64,000 nt of DNA from Mycolicibacter heraklionensis (GTDB lineage: Bacteria; Actinomycetota; Actinomycetes; Mycobacteriales; Mycobacteriaceae): NCBI GenBank assembly GCA_001673575.1, contig LZME01000030.1, positions 1 to 64,000 on the forward strand. The letters are read 5' to 3'. The notes below the pieces were generated by a model. That model saw nothing but the letters and a program-made list of their open reading frames with translations, made no database searches and was not told where the DNA came from. This document shows positions 62,733-64,000 of this stretch, piece by piece. A program made the position numbers and the translations under genes. The number at the start of each line of letters is the position of its first letter. The stretch's first letter is position 1.

Positions 62733-64000
62733 CTGGTGGCACCGGTGAACCAGCGGGCCTGCCGTGGGCGGAATGGCTGCCGACCCGACGCTGGTACGCG
62801 GGCCGGAATAGGCAACTGGCGCAGGCAGATCCCCTCCTCGTAGTGGAGTTGGGGGCCGGGCTGCAGCTGGTACTGATCGACGTCGACTACACCGACGGCA
62901 GCGCCGACCGCTACCAGGTGATAGTCAGCTGGGACGTGGACCTGGCACCGGAGTACGCCCAGATCGCGACGATCGGAACCCACGCCGGCCATACCGCCTC
63001 CGACGCACTTTATGACGCTGCGGCAACCCGAGCGTTGTTGTCACTGATCGATTCGTCAGCCCAGCGGGGCGACGTCACCTTCACCCCGGAGCCGGGGGTG
63101 ACGCTGCCGGTTCGCGCCGAGTCGCGCGTATCGGAGGCCGAGCAGAGCAACACCAGCGTCATCGTCGAGGAAAAAGTGGTCCTCAAGGTGTTCCGGCGAA
63201 TCAGAGATGGGATCAATCCGGACATCGAACTCAACGCAGCGCTGGGCCGAGCCGCCAACCCCCACGTGCCGCGGCTGTTCGGCTCCTACCAGATTGAGTT
63301 GCCGGGCGACGCTGGCGTGCTGCCCTACGCGCTGGGCATGGTCAGCGAATACGCGGTGAACTCCGCCGAAGGCTGGGCGATGGCTACCGCGAGCGTGCGC
63401 GACCTGTTCGCCGAAGCCGATCTGTACGCCTACGAAGTGGGCGGTGACTTCGCCGGGGAGTCGTACCGGCTCGGCGAGGCTGTCGCATCGGTGCACCGGT
63501 CACTTGCCGACAGCCTGGGGACTTCGCAGACGGCCTTCCCCGCTGAAGCGCTGTTGTCGCGGTTGTCGGCGACCGCAGACACCGTGCCCGAAGTACGCCC
63601 CCATCTGTCCGCTATCGAAGAGCGATTCGCCGCGCTCGCCGGCGAGACCATCACGGTGCAACGAGTCCACGGCGACCTGCATCTGGGCCAGGTGCTGCGC
63701 ACCCCGAACGGTTGGCTGCTGATCGACTTCGAAGGCGAGCCCGGCGCACCGTTGTCGGAACGTCGCAAGCCCGACTCGCCGCTGCGCGACGTCGCCGGCG
63801 TACTGCGGTCCTACGAGTACGCCGCGTACGGGAAACTGGCGGATCTGTCGCGCGACGGCCAAGACCGGCAATTGGCCACCCGCGCCCGCGAGTGGCTGGA
63901 CCGTTGTCGCAGCGCCTTCTGTGAGGGCTACGGGGCGGAATCCGGCACCGACCCGCGTGATTGCGCAGCGCTGCTGGCCGCCTACGAGTTGGACAAGGCG
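62729..64000 (+). CDS. mak: Maltokinase Mak (Pep2), cut by the window end
   Basis: At least 424 residues of an aminoglycoside-phosphotransferase-like kinase. An N-terminal cap ([24 protein letters not shown]) precedes the ATP site ([15 protein letters not shown]), with the catalytic loop [14 protein letters not shown] and the metal site [17 protein letters not shown]. Mak phosphorylates maltose from TreS to maltose-1-phosphate for GlgE. The gene continues past 64000. It corresponds to Rv0127. Confidence 0.94.
   Translation, partial: MTGGTGEPAGLPWAEWLPTRRWYAGRNRQLAQADPLLVVELGAGLQLVLIDVDYTDGSADRYQVIVSWDVDLAPEYAQIATIGTHAGHTASDALYDAAATRALLSLIDSSAQRGDVTFTPEPGVTLPVRAESRVSEAEQSNTSVIVEEKVVLKVFRRIRDGINPDIELNAALGRAANPHVPRLFGSYQIELPGDAGVLPYALGMVSEYAVNSAEGWAMATASVRDLFAEADLYAYEVGGDFAGESYRLGEAVASVHRSLADSLGTSQTAFPAEALLSRLSATADTVPEVRPHLSAIEERFAALAGETITVQRVHGDLHLGQVLRTPNGWLLIDFEGEPGAPLSERRKPDSPLRDVAGVLRSYEYAAYGKLADLSRDGQDRQLATRAREWLDRCRSAFCEGYGAESGTDPRDCAALLAAYELDKA

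Overview
The window is high-GC actinobacterial chromosome and almost certainly comes from a non-tuberculous Mycobacterium. It carries the mycobacterial cholesterol-catabolism locus in nearly the gene order of the M. tuberculosis Rv3535c-Rv3572 block, with KstR and KstR2 operator motifs, a PPE protein and F420-type (Ddn-like) proteins. No species name can be justified from the sequence alone.

Layout. 1-5272: the hsaG/hsaE end of the ring-cleavage operon, an extra CYP125-type P450, kstD and a MaoC hydratase (chsH3-like). 5318-7883: a PPE-PPW gene with a histidine/aspartate run and a Zur-like box, then a DUF559 nuclease gene inside 60-nt inverted repeats. 7902-15220: the side-chain module ltp2-chsH1-chsH2-fadE29-fadE28-cyp125, divergent from fadA5. 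15220-20841: a small NTF2-like protein, a Ddn-family protein, a giant LuxR regulator and a membrane desaturase/hydroxylase. 21243-26460: two SDRs divergent from echA20-ipdA-ipdB-ipdC (rings C/D). 26459-30016: a variable island with a second DUF559 nuclease bracketed by hairpins, a VOC protein, a DUF899 protein and two TetR regulators. 30028-41792: fadA6, kstR2, ipdF and fadE30 divergent from fadD3, fadE31-33, a choloylglycine-hydrolase-like enzyme, a secreted lipase and aspB. 41838-48161: a haemophore-like protein, an unknown protein, hsaB, hsaC and hsaA (hsaD is missing) divergent from kshB and an exported protein. 48171-52334: a fused diflavin nitrate reductase. 52490-64000: treZ, treY and treX divergent from malQ, treS and maltokinase.

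How it works together. Most genes convert cholesterol to central metabolites. CYP125 and the fadE28/29, chsH1/H2, ltp2 and fadA5 enzymes shorten the side chain. kstD, kshB and hsaA/B/C/E/G open and degrade rings A and B. fadD3, fadE30-33, ipdA/B/C/F, echA20 and fadA6 degrade rings C and D. KstR-type sites (TNNAACNNGTTNNA) lie at the side-chain and A/B-ring promoters. KstR2-type sites (ANCAAGNNCTTGNT) lie at the C/D-ring promoters. The last 16 kb is unrelated: nitrate assimilation and an unusually compact trehalose/alpha-glucan cluster.

Main novelty. Two DUF559 (PD-(D/E)XK-like) nuclease genes each sit between two copies of their own palindromic repeat, and in both the repeat supplies the stop codon. 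A third, solo copy of one repeat lies in another convergent gap. This looks like a family of palindrome-bracketed nuclease units that I do not recognise as a described element.
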